The position numbers were made by a program, and so were the translations under genes. Below the pieces are notes generated by a model. It had not been told where the DNA came from. It saw only the letters and a program-made list of their open reading frames with translations, and searched no databases. This document shows, piece after piece, positions 1 to 11,100 of a stretch of 64,000 nt of DNA (its first letter is position 1; each line of letters begins with the position of its first letter). This DNA is from Paenibacillus nanensis (GTDB lineage: Bacteria; Bacillota; Bacilli; Paenibacillales; Paenibacillaceae): the NCBI RefSeq assembly GCF_003583765.1, contig NZ_QXQA01000002.1:682001-746000 (forward strand). The letters run 5' to 3'.

Positions 1-534
1 GCCGTCTTCGCTAAGCTTAATCAAATGAATATAGTAGTTATCGGCGAAATGGGTGGCAACCAGGTAGCCTTGCCCGTCATCGTCCCAGAAGGGACAGCAG
101 TCGTCCCATCCGGCCACCTCCCAAACCCGATGAAGCGGCTCCCAAGGGCCCGCCGGATCGGTTGCCGTGCTCATAAACAAGCCTTCGTCGGGCGTGAAGA
201 AATACACCCAATATTTATCGTTGTGGAACCGAATGGCGCCGGCCCAAACGCCTCTGCCGTAACGATTCATGCGATCGTAATTGTATTCCGGGCCGATGCT
301 TGTCAAATCTTGAACGACATGTCCGATCATGCTCCAATTCACGAGATCTTTGGAATGCAGCACCGCCATCCCGGGAGAGCAATGCAAGGTAGAGGAGACG
401 GCGTAATAATCATCCCCGACCCGAATGGCGTCCGGATCGCTATAATCGCCGGGCAAGATAGGATTGACATAGGTGCCGTCTCCTTGATCTCCCCAAGCTC
501 CCTTCTTCGATAACAAATGGTAATGATCATTCAT
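1..534 (-). CDS. GH43-family glycoside hydrolase, N-terminal part (runs off the window)
   Basis: The minus frame is open for 178 codons from ATG at 534 to the window edge. The start NPILPGDYSDPDAIRVG is the classic first blade of the GH43 five-bladed propeller, with the catalytic-base Asp in DYSDPD. Further family landmarks follow: YYAVSSTLHCSPGMAVLHSKDL, then RGVWAGAIRFHNDKYWVYF. No signal peptide is present, so the enzyme probably acts inside the cell on imported oligosaccharides. Likely substrates are beta-xylosides or alpha-arabinosides; the subfamily cannot be set from this fragment. A GGAAGG ribosome binding site lies about 11 bases before the ATG. The gene follows the shared promoter element at 600-670, which links it to the importer and the GH88/GH28 operon downstream. 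The C-terminal part, including the general acid Glu, is outside the window. Confidence 0.88.
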   Translation of the reverse strand, partial: MNDHYHLLSKKGAWGDQGDGTYVNPILPGDYSDPDAIRVGDDYYAVSSTLHCSPGMAVLHSKDLVNWSMIGHVVQDLTSIGPEYNYDRMNRYGRGVWAGAIRFHNDKYWVYFFTPDEGLFMSTATDPAGPWEPLHRVWEVAGWDDCCPFWDDDGQGYLVATHFADNYYIHLIKLSEDG

Positions 535-599
535 AACCGCTTCATCCTTCCCAGGTACAATTGAATCCCACAGATACGATAAACGACTTTCCCTTTTCG

Positions 600-670
600 A
601 CTTTAATACCAAGTTTTGGAGTGTTCAAGTTCAAAATATCACAGAAAAGGTTTCTGATGCTTTTTGAACC
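600..670 (-). promoter_or_regulatory. Promoter A with shared upstream element (GH43 gene)
   Basis: On the minus strand TTGAAC (628-623) and TAAAGT (605-600) are 17 bp apart. The -35 box lies within ACTTGAACAC, and a GGTTCAAAAA block lies upstream (661-670). The same arrangement occurs at 16,565-16,636 and 21,889-21,960. The stretch CTTTCCCTTTTCGACTTTAAT (about 587-607) is shared with those copies, allowing for small differences. This is probably a sigma-A promoter with an operator for a common activator; the regulator's identity is inferred. Confidence 0.62.
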
Positions 671-706
671 CGGAGAGCAATACAAGGAAAAGGGTCTTCG
701 TAATTG

Positions 707-760
707 AAAAAGCCTGTAGACTCTGCTGCTCCTTATGGAGCAGGGCCTACAGGCTTTTTT
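707..760 (-). terminator. Rho-independent terminator after the alginate-lyase-like gene
   Basis: AAAAAGCCTGTAG pairs with CTACAGGCTTTTTT around an inner CTGCTCC/GGAGCAG stem. The minus strand ends in a T run, and the + strand does too, so it may work both ways. It lies about 100 bases beyond the stop codon at 856. Confidence 0.85.
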
Positions 761-855
761 CTCCGTTATGAAGGCACTCAGCAACGTACTTCAATTACTT
801 TCCTGTCCAGTTTATAACTCCATACCTTCGCTTCATACACGAAAGAACGGCCGCA

Positions 856-3800
856 TCAATTTCCTGCAAGGGCAGCAATCTGGCCGGCAGAAAGGGCTTG
901 GTTATATACCCGGAAGTCATCCACCCGCCCGTCGAGGTAAGGGTCGTTCGTGTATTGGGAGCGTCCGATCCAGTTTTGGGCGGTGGCTCCCAGATCGGAC
1001 GGCTTAAGGGTCATCGCGGTATTTTGCCCGACTTGAACGCCGTCCACGTAGAGGGTACCCGTTGATCCATTTAAGGCGACGGCCGCATGATGCCAGCCTC
1101 CCGTAGGCAGCGCCGACTGTCCGTCAATGATTTGTTCGCTCGAACCGTTCTTCTTGATCGCGAAGCGGATTTTACCGTTTGCTCCATTCTTCGGCGTGAG
1201 GAACATATTGGTCGCGGTTCCGGACCCGAAATCGAAAATGCGCGACCAATTGTTAACGCTATCCAGATTTACCCAGGCCGCTATAGTGATTGCGTCTGCA
1301 CCGGAGACAACAGCGGAAGGAAGAGCAATACAACCGTTTGATCCGTTTAGCTCCGCTGCATTGCCAGCTTTGCCTGTCGTCCAGGCTGCGCCGCCATTCA
1401 TCGTTCCATGTTTGAAATCTCCTGAAGCGTCTGCCGCTGTATTCCCGCTGGATTGATCGAATTTATACCACGCGATCATGCCGGGTGCGGCAAGCGCAGC
1501 GATCTCATCGGCAGGAAGCGCTTGGTCATAAATACGGAAGTCATCCACCCGTCCGTCAAGATAGGGATCCGGGTACTGGGAGCGGCCGATCCAATTCTGA
1601 GTGGTAGCGCCCAAGTCAGACGGTTTAAGGGTCATCGACGTATTGGTTCCCACTTGGGAGCCGTCCACATAGAGAATGCCGGTCGAACCGTTTAACGTGA
1701 CGGCCACATGATGCCAGCTTCCCGTCGGCAGCGCCGACCCTCCTTCAATGATTTGCTCGCTCGAATTATTATTTTTGATCGCAAACCGAATTTTCCCGTT
1801 GGCTCCGTTTTTCGGCGTGAGGAACATGCTGGTCGAAGATCCGGAACCGAAATCGAATATGCGCGTCCAGTTGCTCGCCGTGTCCAGATTCACCCATGCG
1901 GCAACGGTAAGCGTGTCGGTCTCGGAGACAATACCGCCGGGAAGCGCAATATAGCCGTTCGGTCCGGCCAGATCCGCAGCGCCTCCGATTTTACCCGTCG
2001 TCCAGGCTGTACCGCCATTCATCGTCCCATGCTTCCCGCTTCCGGATGCATCTGCGGCTGAAACTCCGCTTGTTTCATCAAGCTTATACCAGGTTAGGAG
2101 GCCTGCGACAGGCATGCCATCGGTTGTTGCGGAGGCAATGGCCGACATGTCCGATTCTCCTATTGCATTCACTGCCGTTACCTTGAAATGATAGGCCGTT
2201 ATCGGCTTCAATCCCAGGCTGGTATACGTTGTTCCAGTAATCACTTGACTATTCGCCCTGGTATAGACGGCATTCTCCGCCAAAGAATCAGAGATGTACA
2301 CGTTGTAACCCGCTGCTCCCGTTACGGCCGGCCAGCTTATGTTAATCGATCTATGGTCTGCAGTCGCAGCCGTCACATCTGTCGGTGCTGCCGTTACGGT
2401 TCCCAAAGTTTGTCCGTTCATCACGCTCGTCACTTCCGATGAACTTATCGCGCGGTTATAGATTCTGAAATCATCCACTCGTCCATCGAGATACGGGTCG
2501 GCGTATTGGGAGCGTCCGATCCAGTTCTGCGCCGTAGCGCCCAGATCGGACGGTTTGATGGTCATGGACGCATGGCTTCCCGCTTGAACGCCGTCAACAT
2601 AGAGCGTGCCGGTCGAGCCGTTTAACGTGACGGCCACATGATGCCAGCCTCCCGTAGGCAGCGCCGACTGCCCTTCAATGATTTGCTCGCTCGAATTATT
2701 GTTTTTGATCGCAAATCGGATTTTGCTGTTGGCCCCGTTTTTCGGCGAAAGATACATGTAAGTGGAAGTTCCCGAACCAAAATCGAAAATGCGTGTCCAG
2801 TTGCTCGCCGTATCCAAATTGACCCAAGCCGCGACGGTGATCGTGTCGGCATCGGAGACTATACCGCCGGGAAGCGCGATATAGCCGTTGGTTCCCGCTA
2901 GATCCGCAGCGTTGCCGAATTTGCCTGCCGTCCAGGCCGTACCGCCATTCATCGTCCCGTGATTGCCATATCCAGATGCGTCTGCGGCTGAAGCTCCGCT
3001 CGTTGCGTCCAATTTGTACCAGGCTTTTAACGCGGCGTCGGCGATGACTTGTACGATTGCCTGATAAGCTTGACCGTTATAGGTCGCGGTAATCGTAGCC
3101 GTACCCACGCTTATTCCTGTCACCAAGCCTGCCGAATTGACGGTTGCCACAGCCGGATCGGATGAAGTAAAGCTCGCTTGGCTGTTAAGAACTTGAATGC
3201 TTCGGTCCGGATGAATGACCCTTAATACGGATTGATGCTTATGATGGACATGTAGAGAATAACGGCTTACATCGAAATCCGGAATGCCGTCTCCCCCCGT
3301 TGTGGCCGATACAACGGCAAAACTTGATGCCCCGGATACGCGGACCTTATAATAGTAAATCGTATTGGGGGTCAAGCTTGTATCGCTATAAGACGTTGTT
3401 GGAATTGGCGCGCTGTTAATCTGGGTATACGTTCCGTTTTCTTCCGTGGATCTGTAGATGTTGTAACCGAGCGCGTCCGGTACAGCCGTCCATCTTAATT
3501 TGATCGAATCCGAACCTGTACTCGTTGCCGTCAATCCCGTGATAGGACCCAGAATGATCCGATTGCTCACCCCATCAGCCTTGGCTGCATCGGGCGTATA
3601 CAGCAACGAAGCCAGCGGATAATCCTTTCCCGCCACCTCCGGCATTCTGGTTTCATAGGCATAGGCTAGGTATTTGAATTTTTCCTGAGTCATGTCCTGC
3701 CCTTCGATATATTTATAATAGTTGTATAGAACGCTGTTGAACCCATCGATTCTGCCTCTTAGATCCGGATTGATCTTGTCAAAAATTTGCCCGGCATAGC

Positions 3801-5010
3801 TTTGGTTGGCGACTGCGGGCGTCCATGGCACATCATATCCCAAATGATATTTCAGAGCATAGGTCGTCCCTGCCAATAGTCGATCATCGAGAAAGTTGAA
3901 TGGATTCACTGCATTAGCGGCCGTGGATATGGTTCCGTCTACCGGGTCAACCTTCGTCCCCTGTGCGTAGATGGTCTGCGCCAATGTAGATAATCCGGCG
4001 ATATTGGCGTAAGCATGTCCCACATCGCGGCCCATTTCCATTAACTGCACATGATAATCCGACGGGTCGAGCGGTTCTCCCGTCATTTCATTCGTCGTCA
4101 TCCAGCGCATTTCATGCTTGATTGAGCCGTTTCTTCCTCCATCATCACCTGCGGCGTTAACCATTGCTGCCTCTACGGCCTCCGCATACAGCGCCAGGTC
4201 ATTGGTAAAGATCGCCCGCGCCATTGTCCCCATGACCGTAAACTGATGCTGGTTCATGAAGAAAGAATGCGGGTTATAGGTGACCGAGCAAAGCTCCATC
4301 ATGTTTGTAAAATTCTGAGTATCGGTTGCCGTCCATTTCAGACTAGCCGTCTGGGTGTTGGAATAGCGCATAATCTCGGCAGCCGCCGCAAGCAAATATG
4401 TCATCGTCGCAAATCGGAAGCTCGTATGAGGAGCAACGGACTGGATGCCGGAATATGCCCTAATGATAGACATCGCGCTGGAACGGTACGTCTCGTCGCC
4501 GGTAATATACCACATAATCGCTTGTTTAAAAGCGACCAAAGCATCCGTATTCGCGCGCGTTCCCACATAATCGCTTGGATTCGCCCAATATTTTCCGTTC
4601 GCATCGGTAAAGGCCCATGGTCCGCGGATATTAACGAACAGATCATTCCCGGCTTCGTATAGGATTCTTGGATTCGGTTTGGACTGCGGGTCGGCGGCAA
4701 ACGCCTCAAACGCCGTATTCCACGGTTCGTCCCCTGCTCTAACATGGTCGCGCATATTGTCCAGATCGGCGAGCGACATAGCAATGCCCGGGTGATGGAT
4801 CGTCGCCGACACTGTGTTCCCGTTTGCATCCGTATAGGAAGCATTCGTATCAGCGCTTACCGCCTGCGGCTTGTAAGAAGTAATCAGCGGAGAAACAGCC
4901 GCTTCCGCTGTTTCCTTCCCTCCAAAGCCTGTAAAGGTGATAGCTAAAGTAAAACAAAGAATATAGATACAAAAACGTTGACAGCGCTTTCTTATTGGTT
5001 TAAATTCCAT
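856..5010 (-). CDS. Secreted alginate-lyase-superfamily protein with FN3, Big2 and three LamG domains
   Basis: This 1,384-residue protein has an N-terminal signal peptide (about 1-38, ending near ETAEAAV). Residues about 70-470 form an alpha-helical domain resembling the Pfam Alginate_lyase family, with FFMNQHQFTVMG and YHVQLMEMGRDVGHAYAN as the best landmarks. An FN3 domain (about 490-575), a bacterial Ig-like Big2 domain (about 590-655), a LamG/concanavalin-like domain (660-865), a second FN3 domain (870-960) and two more LamG domains (970-1175 and 1178-1384) follow. The three LamG copies are strongly alike, so they probably arose by recent internal duplication. It is probably an extracellular lyase that cuts a uronate polymer, tethered to the substrate by its LamG domains. 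The start at 5010 has GGAGGGATAAGA before the ATG. The substrate is unknown; GH88 and GH28 neighbours fit a lyase product being finished inside the cell. Confidence 0.75.
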   Translation of the reverse strand: MEFKPIRKRCQRFCIYILCFTLAITFTGFGGKETAEAAVSPLITSYKPQAVSADTNASYTDANGNTVSATIHHPGIAMSLADLDNMRDHVRAGDEPWNTAFEAFAADPQSKPNPRILYEAGNDLFVNIRGPWAFTDANGKYWANPSDYVGTRANTDALVAFKQAIMWYITGDETYRSSAMSIIRAYSGIQSVAPHTSFRFATMTYLLAAAAEIMRYSNTQTASLKWTATDTQNFTNMMELCSVTYNPHSFFMNQHQFTVMGTMARAIFTNDLALYAEAVEAAMVNAAGDDGGRNGSIKHEMRWMTTNEMTGEPLDPSDYHVQLMEMGRDVGHAYANIAGLSTLAQTIYAQGTKVDPVDGTISTAANAVNPFNFLDDRLLAGTTYALKYHLGYDVPWTPAVANQSYAGQIFDKINPDLRGRIDGFNSVLYNYYKYIEGQDMTQEKFKYLAYAYETRMPEVAGKDYPLASLLYTPDAAKADGVSNRIILGPITGLTATSTGSDSIKLRWTAVPDALGYNIYRSTEENGTYTQINSAPIPTTSYSDTSLTPNTIYYYKVRVSGASSFAVVSATTGGDGIPDFDVSRYSLHVHHKHQSVLRVIHPDRSIQVLNSQASFTSSDPAVATVNSAGLVTGISVGTATITATYNGQAYQAIVQVIADAALKAWYKLDATSGASAADASGYGNHGTMNGGTAWTAGKFGNAADLAGTNGYIALPGGIVSDADTITVAAWVNLDTASNWTRIFDFGSGTSTYMYLSPKNGANSKIRFAIKNNNSSEQIIEGQSALPTGGWHHVAVTLNGSTGTLYVDGVQAGSHASMTIKPSDLGATAQNWIGRSQYADPYLDGRVDDFRIYNRAISSSEVTSVMNGQTLGTVTAAPTDVTAATADHRSINISWPAVTGAAGYNVYISDSLAENAVYTRANSQVITGTTYTSLGLKPITAYHFKVTAVNAIGESDMSAIASATTDGMPVAGLLTWYKLDETSGVSAADASGSGKHGTMNGGTAWTTGKIGGAADLAGPNGYIALPGGIVSETDTLTVAAWVNLDTASNWTRIFDFGSGSSTSMFLTPKNGANGKIRFAIKNNNSSEQIIEGGSALPTGSWHHVAVTLNGSTGILYVDGSQVGTNTSMTLKPSDLGATTQNWIGRSQYPDPYLDGRVDDFRIYDQALPADEIAALAAPGMIAWYKFDQSSGNTAADASGDFKHGTMNGGAAWTTGKAGNAAELNGSNGCIALPSAVVSGADAITIAAWVNLDSVNNWSRIFDFGSGTATNMFLTPKNGANGKIRFAIKKNGSSEQIIDGQSALPTGGWHHAAVALNGSTGTLYVDGVQVGQNTAMTLKPSDLGATAQNWIGRSQYTNDPYLDGRVDDFRVYNQALSAGQIAALAGN

Positions 5011-5093
5011 TCTTATCCCTCCTTTTTATTCTTGCTCATCGTTGCTGCTGCAGCTTGTCGGCGTTAATCCCCACTCTTTCTCTTTTAGATTCC

Positions 5094-5140
5094 AAAAAGT
5101 GAAGCCCCCAATTCACAACGAAGATACAATTGGGGGCTTC
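5094..5140 (-). terminator. Rho-independent terminator after the 2,526-residue protein gene
   Basis: A 13-bp perfect stem, GAAGCCCCCAATT with AATTGGGGGCTTC, is followed on the minus strand by CACTTTTTGG. It lies directly after the stop at 5165 and before the ribosome binding site of the next gene. Confidence 0.88.
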
Positions 5141-5164
5141 ATGATTTATGGCAGGTTAACTCGT

Positions 5165-8100
5165 TTATGAAGCCTCTTGCTCCTTGACGGTAATCGTAAT
5201 CGTCTCGCTGGACGTCTCTCCCGCCGCATTGACCAATACGGCGCGGTATTCGTATATGCCCGGAGCTTTGCCGGAGATGCCCGTTGTCGCCTTCTGGGCG
5301 CCCGGGGTCGCTGCGGTCAGCGTCTGCGAGTCGATCAACTCCCCATTCTCGTACAGACGGTATTCGGAACCGTTCGTTCCCCACCACATATTCATCGTAA
5401 CCTTGTAATTCCCGTCGCCGTCCCAGTTGTCATGGGACACTGCCGGTTTGCCCGGCGCGGCATCGGTGACGGTGACGACAAGCGGATCGCATGCAGTCGT
5501 GCCGAAGGCATTTGTCAGCTCGCAGGTGTACGTATACGTTCCGTTCGCCTTGCCCGAAATATCGGTCCTCACGGTTTGCGCGCTCGGCGAGTCGTCCGTC
5601 AGCAGCTGCGTATCCATCAGCACGCCGTTCTCGTACAGCTTGAACGCGGTGCCGTTGTTCCCCCACCACAGGTTCATCGTGACGGTATAGCTGCCGTCCT
5701 TCAGCCCATCGTGACCGTTGTTGTCGGAGAGGACAGGTTTCCCCGGCACCCCTCCCGCAAGCGGCGTCTCATCGTGCAGCCACTGCGCCCAGCGGACCAG
5801 CGCGGCCGCCTGCTCTTGCGTCAGCTTCTTCCCGCTCTGAGCATTCGCTTCATGAATAAATGCCTGAAGCTGGCTACGAGCTTCTTGACCTTTGCCTTCG
5901 GCAGCCTTCGCTTGTGCGCTCGCTAACTTCTGCTGAAGGGATGTCGCAATGCCTTGCCATCCTGGAGCTCCGGTTTCTGCCGCGAAGGTACCGGTCAGCG
6001 CGGACAGACTGTCGAACGTCGCGACCACGCTATACATATGCTCCGCAGATCCGCGGTGACCGGCGGCATCCACCGCATCCGCCGTTACGGTATGAACGCC
6101 CGGCTCAAGCGTATACGCCTTGACCTCTACAAGCGGCGCTTCGCACGACGTAGACGTGACGCCGGATACGGCGTCGACCGCGCTGCACGAGATGCTGATC
6201 GTCTGATCAATGGTATACGACGCTTCGCCGGCAATCGTGACTTGAGGCGCAGTCAGATCGATCTTCGCATCCACCGATTTCGGATGAGCCGCATCGGTTC
6301 CCGTTGCCGGACGATACAGCATTTGGTGTATGCCTTCCTGGCTCAGAGTAACAGGCGCGTCATAGGCGAACCAGCTGGCACCGCCATCCATACTGTACTG
6401 CACATTCCCGTGAGCCGACAATGTCACCGTTACCGGCGCCGTGTACCACCCGTTCAGGCCGTTCGGTTCGGAAGGGTCGAGCGACGCTGTAATTTTGATC
6501 ACGAGCGACTCCAGCGATTGCAGCAGGCTTGCCGCCGCCGCATCGATCTCCTCTTGGGTTGCATCGGCATTATCGAATACCTGATTCGCTTCCGAAGCTG
6601 CCGTCTGAAGAGCCGCTACGCTTTCTTCCGTATAATGTTCGGCTTGAATGGCAGCCGCTTCATCCAGAAGAACCGATAGCAAGCTGTTATCGATCCATTG
6701 CGCCGTATTGTTGTATAAGGCCTGGATTTCCTCCGCGCTTAAGGCCGAATTGTAAATGCGGAACTCGTCGACCATGCCGTTGAACAACGGATCGTTGAAC
6801 TGGCTCTTGCCGATGTAGTTCACGCCCGGCTTGAAATCGCTCGGCTTGATGGTGACATTGGTGTTCGTAGCCTTTAGTTCGCCGTTCACATACAGCTTCG
6901 CCGTTCTGTCCCCAAGCGTAACCGCCACATGCACCCACTCATTCATCGGCATCACAGTCGTCTGCACGATCTGCTCGCCGCCGCCGTTCTTGATCGCAAA
7001 CCGCAGCGTATTGTTGCCTGATTTCGGCGTAAGGAACATAAACTGATTCGTATTGTTGCCGAAGTCGAATATTCTTTGCCAGTTGCCGCCGCCTCTCCAG
7101 TTAACCCAGGTTGCTACAGTAATGGAATCGTAACCGGAAAGGGCATGTTCTGACGGCAATGTCATGTAGCTGTCCGTACCATTCATATAGACCGCTTGAT
7201 CCATCTTGCCCTCAGAGTAACCAGCGTTTCCATAGACCGTTCCGTCATGCTTACCAAATGTATTCTCTACGTTGCCCTCGAATGAATACAGCGACAACGG
7301 CACTTCTTCAAGCGAAGCTTCCGCCTGCTCAAGCTCGACAGCCAGCTGCGCCTTATCGGCTTCCGGCTTCGCCATTTCCGCTTCAATCCGCGCCGCTTCC
7401 TTCAGGTACAGATAGTGGCTGCCCCGCGTATAGCCTTTAGACGGAATTATATTCAGCTTAACCTTGAATTCTACGGTTTGGCTGGTATCGAAGCTTCCGT
7501 TAGCAACCTTAAAAGTTACGGGATGGCTGCCATAATCAGCCTGTCCCGGCGTCCAGGAGAGCACGCCGGCCGCTGCGTCGAAGGATGCGCCCGCTGGCAG
7601 ATTCTCAGCCTGGTAAGTCAGTTCCGCCCCCGAAGGATCGGTTGCCGGCAACTGATAGGTAAGCCGTTCCTTCGCTATCACTTCCACAATCGGCTCAGCC
7701 GTGATTACAGGCAATCCTTTCACCGTAATCTTAATGGTTCTGGAGGAGGACAACGCTCCGGATTTGACGGTAATGGTTATCGGATGCACGCCTCCCTGTT
7801 CTTTGGCCGGCGTCCAGTCGAATGTGCGCGTCTCCGCGTTAAAAGAAGCTCCTGCAGGCAGATTGACTGCATCGAACTGGACTCCGTTCATGCCGTTCAT
7901 TTCTTCAACTGTAAATGTCAGCTGCTGCTCGGCAATGACGAGTTTGTCGCCGATCGGAGCAAGCACCGGCAGCCCTTCGATAAACTTCAGCCCTTCGAGC
8001 GCTTCCAGCAGGCTTGCCGCGGCCGCATCGATCTCCTCCTGAGCCGCATCGGCATTGCCTGCCGCCGACTCGGCATTCGTATGCGCCGCTTGGAAAGCTT

Positions 8101-11100
8101 CAAAGCTTTCGGTTGTGTAATATTCGGCTACAACTTCAGCCGCATCATCCAACAATTGCTCGAGGAGCGTTTTGTCAACCGGGATTTCAAGAAACTCGAT
8201 TTCTTCAAAGTTTACGAAACCGTTATGATCGTCATAGATGCGGATATAACGATATGGCGTCTTTTCCGGATTAAGGCCGGAATACCACTCATAAATCGAC
8301 GCATTCGGAATCTTATACAGATCCGTCCAATTCTCGCCGTCATTCGATCCCTTAAAGACGGTCCCGTTGACACGGCCTACATGCGTTCTCCTTGGCAGGT
8401 AGCGGAACGTATCCACCACTTTTTCGTTCCCTGCGCCAAAGTCTACGTCAACCCAGCTCACGGCTGACCTGTTGTGGGCAATCGTGTCGGGATTTCCATC
8501 AAATAAATACCACGCGTTCTGTTCCTCGGAGATTTTATCATTCTGCCAGAACTTCTCGGAGGCTCTGGCCATCGATGGATCCATCTGAATTTTCGTCAGC
8601 AGCGTCCGTACCGAAACGAGCAGCTCCTTCGCTTCGTAGATTTCGTCAATCAGCTTCGCCTCGTCAAATTCAGGCTTCATCATCTCCGCTTTAATACGAT
8701 CCAATTCTTTATGGTACAGGTAGAAGCTCGCCTTCGTATAGTCGTTGGCCGGCAAGCTCATCGCATCCTCCATCACCGTCGTAATGGAATCCGCATCAGC
8801 GGAAGCCGTTGCCGAGAACGGCTGCGGGGAGCCGTCGTCATGAACGGGCAGCACCTTGTAATACACGCTCCCATACCGCAGGGTGTCCCGGAATGGCATT
8901 GCTCTTGCACTCGTGAGGACCTCCTCCCAAGGGGAGACGTCTTCCAGTTCGGTCGTACCAGGCTTGAATACCGGATCGGTCAAACTCGCCTCGTCATCGT
9001 AAGTGCGGTATACGTTGAACCAGGAAGCTTGCTTGGGTTTATTCCAATGCAAAGTGATTTGATCTTTTTCCTTCTCCACAAACGGCATCAGACTCTCTCT
9101 CGGCATAGCCGATACGGTTACTTCGCTGAATGCCGCCTCTTGAGTCGAAACGAGTCCTGTATAATAGGCATATGGAAATAAACTTTCTGATTTCGCGACG
9201 TATTTCCAATCGACTCCATCTTTCGATACAAAAGCATGGGCGATCTGTGAGTTATGATGCCACGACAGCTTGATATAAGGAAAGTCATTGACATGATACC
9301 CTTTAAGTCCATGATTGAACGGACTTACAGGTTTACCGCCATTCCATACCACGAAGGATACTCGATTACGATCCTGCAATACCAGGTTCCCTTGGTCATC
9401 CGCGCCAAAATACAGATAACGGGAATTTTCAGAAAGCTCTTCCCTTAGCATAATACCGCTCAGAGCGCCGCTATTCTGATCGATCCTGGCACTGATCGAG
9501 CTGTTTCCAATGGCTGTCTGATGGACATAGTGGAAGGAATCCTTAATATCTCTTTTATAGATATTAAAATCGTCCCCTACGTCCAGGCCTTTTCCATCCA
9601 CATTCTGAATGGTAATCCCATCGCCGTTAACCGTTGCGCTGCCTTGGGTGGTGCCTATTAAATCCTGCTGCCAGGGGGAAGCAAGATTTTGGGATCCTGC
9701 ATCGCTCAGATCAGCTTTTGCGCGCCATGACTCCCAGCCTGATCCATGTTCATTCACGGCTGCCACTTTATAGTAATATTCTTTCCCGCCCACCACATCG
9801 GTATCTTTATAGTGATTGCCCGTTAACCCTTCTGCAATCACGGCATACGGACCATGTTCCGTTTCAGAACGTTTGATGGTATACGTTTTTCCTCCGGCAG
9901 TCGTTTTCCATATAACATCTACGCTACCATTTCCTTCAACCGCTTTGACAAAATCAACATGATTTGGTTTTGGAGCCGGATCAAATTTGTTTGATAATTT
10001 TAGAATCATTCCTCTTTCAGGTTCAATGTTTACTTTGCCATTGACTACCGGAATAGTTGTTTTAGATACAAAATCGAAGATCTCATTTCCTGTATAATCG
10101 GAAGGCAACTCCACCTCAAAGGAACGTTCATTTCCGTATTCAGCACGAGTGGTATTCGTGAGGATGAAATACTCCCCATATCTTGCAGCCATTAAATCCG
10201 TCAAAGTTGAATAAGGATGATCGACTTCAAAATTGTCCCGGACTACTGTACCAACCCCTGGCTGATACGCAATGGGCAATATTTCACCTGCCAGGGCTTG
10301 AGGCGCGAACCCTTTGACTGGCGGTTCTCCTCGCTGGAAATAGACATCCATATCATGCGATCTGATGTAGTAATCTTCATATTGCAATTGATTATTGTGA
10401 GCGATCTGCACCAGCCGCACATACTCAGGTGTGACAATATGAAGATTTCCAGTTCCCGGAAATGCCGCGTTATTCTTCGATAGCGACCCGAACATTCTAA
10501 AGTCCCCATCTCGCATGGAGATGAAATTATTATCTACATCGATCCATGCAAACTGTTCATAGTCCTCCGGATTGACATCTAATGCGGCAATCTCTTGTTC
10601 TGTATAATAATCGAAATCGGTCTGAGGAAGGACAACCCCGGCCTTGACATCATTAAACCTTGCATAGTCCTTCCGGGTATTGAATATATACTCATAGGTT
10701 TCACGCAGATGGAAATCCCTCGAATTCAAATCGCCCAATAAGCGATTATCCATCTTCATCTGCTGTACAGCCCCTACCGTATATCTGGCATAGTCCCAAT
10801 ACTTCTCCCATTCCGGACCGCTATAACGTTCCTCATGATCCGCCATATGTTTTTCCAAATAAGCATAGGACGTGCCATATCCGAGCATTCTGGGGCCATA
10901 CGCAGTAGTTCTGGAAGGCATACCCCCATTCCGCGCATCTAAAGGGGCATTCATCGCGAAGAGTCTTTTGCCCTCTTCATCCAGGTCTTGGATTCGAGTC
11001 CATAAACGACCATAAAAGCTGTTAAGCGCTTGTTTCAGAAGCTCATCATTGAGTTCTTCATCCCCAGGCTGATCCAAGGTTCGATAGAAGTATTCCAATA

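Noticed and set aside
25-513. Open frame on the + strand covering the start of the window
   Set aside because: It is antisense to the GH43 gene, which has clear family motifs on the minus strand, and its own translation resembles no protein.
542-784. Minus-strand 80-codon open frame
   Set aside because: It runs through the terminator at 707-760 and the promoter repeat. Its translation partly repeats across promoter copies only because the DNA element is conserved.
4246-4662. Long antisense frames inside the large secreted protein genes (856-12,745)
   Set aside because: They lie opposite well-supported domains, have no ribosome binding sites and show no family motifs; long shadow frames are expected in GC-balanced genes of this length.
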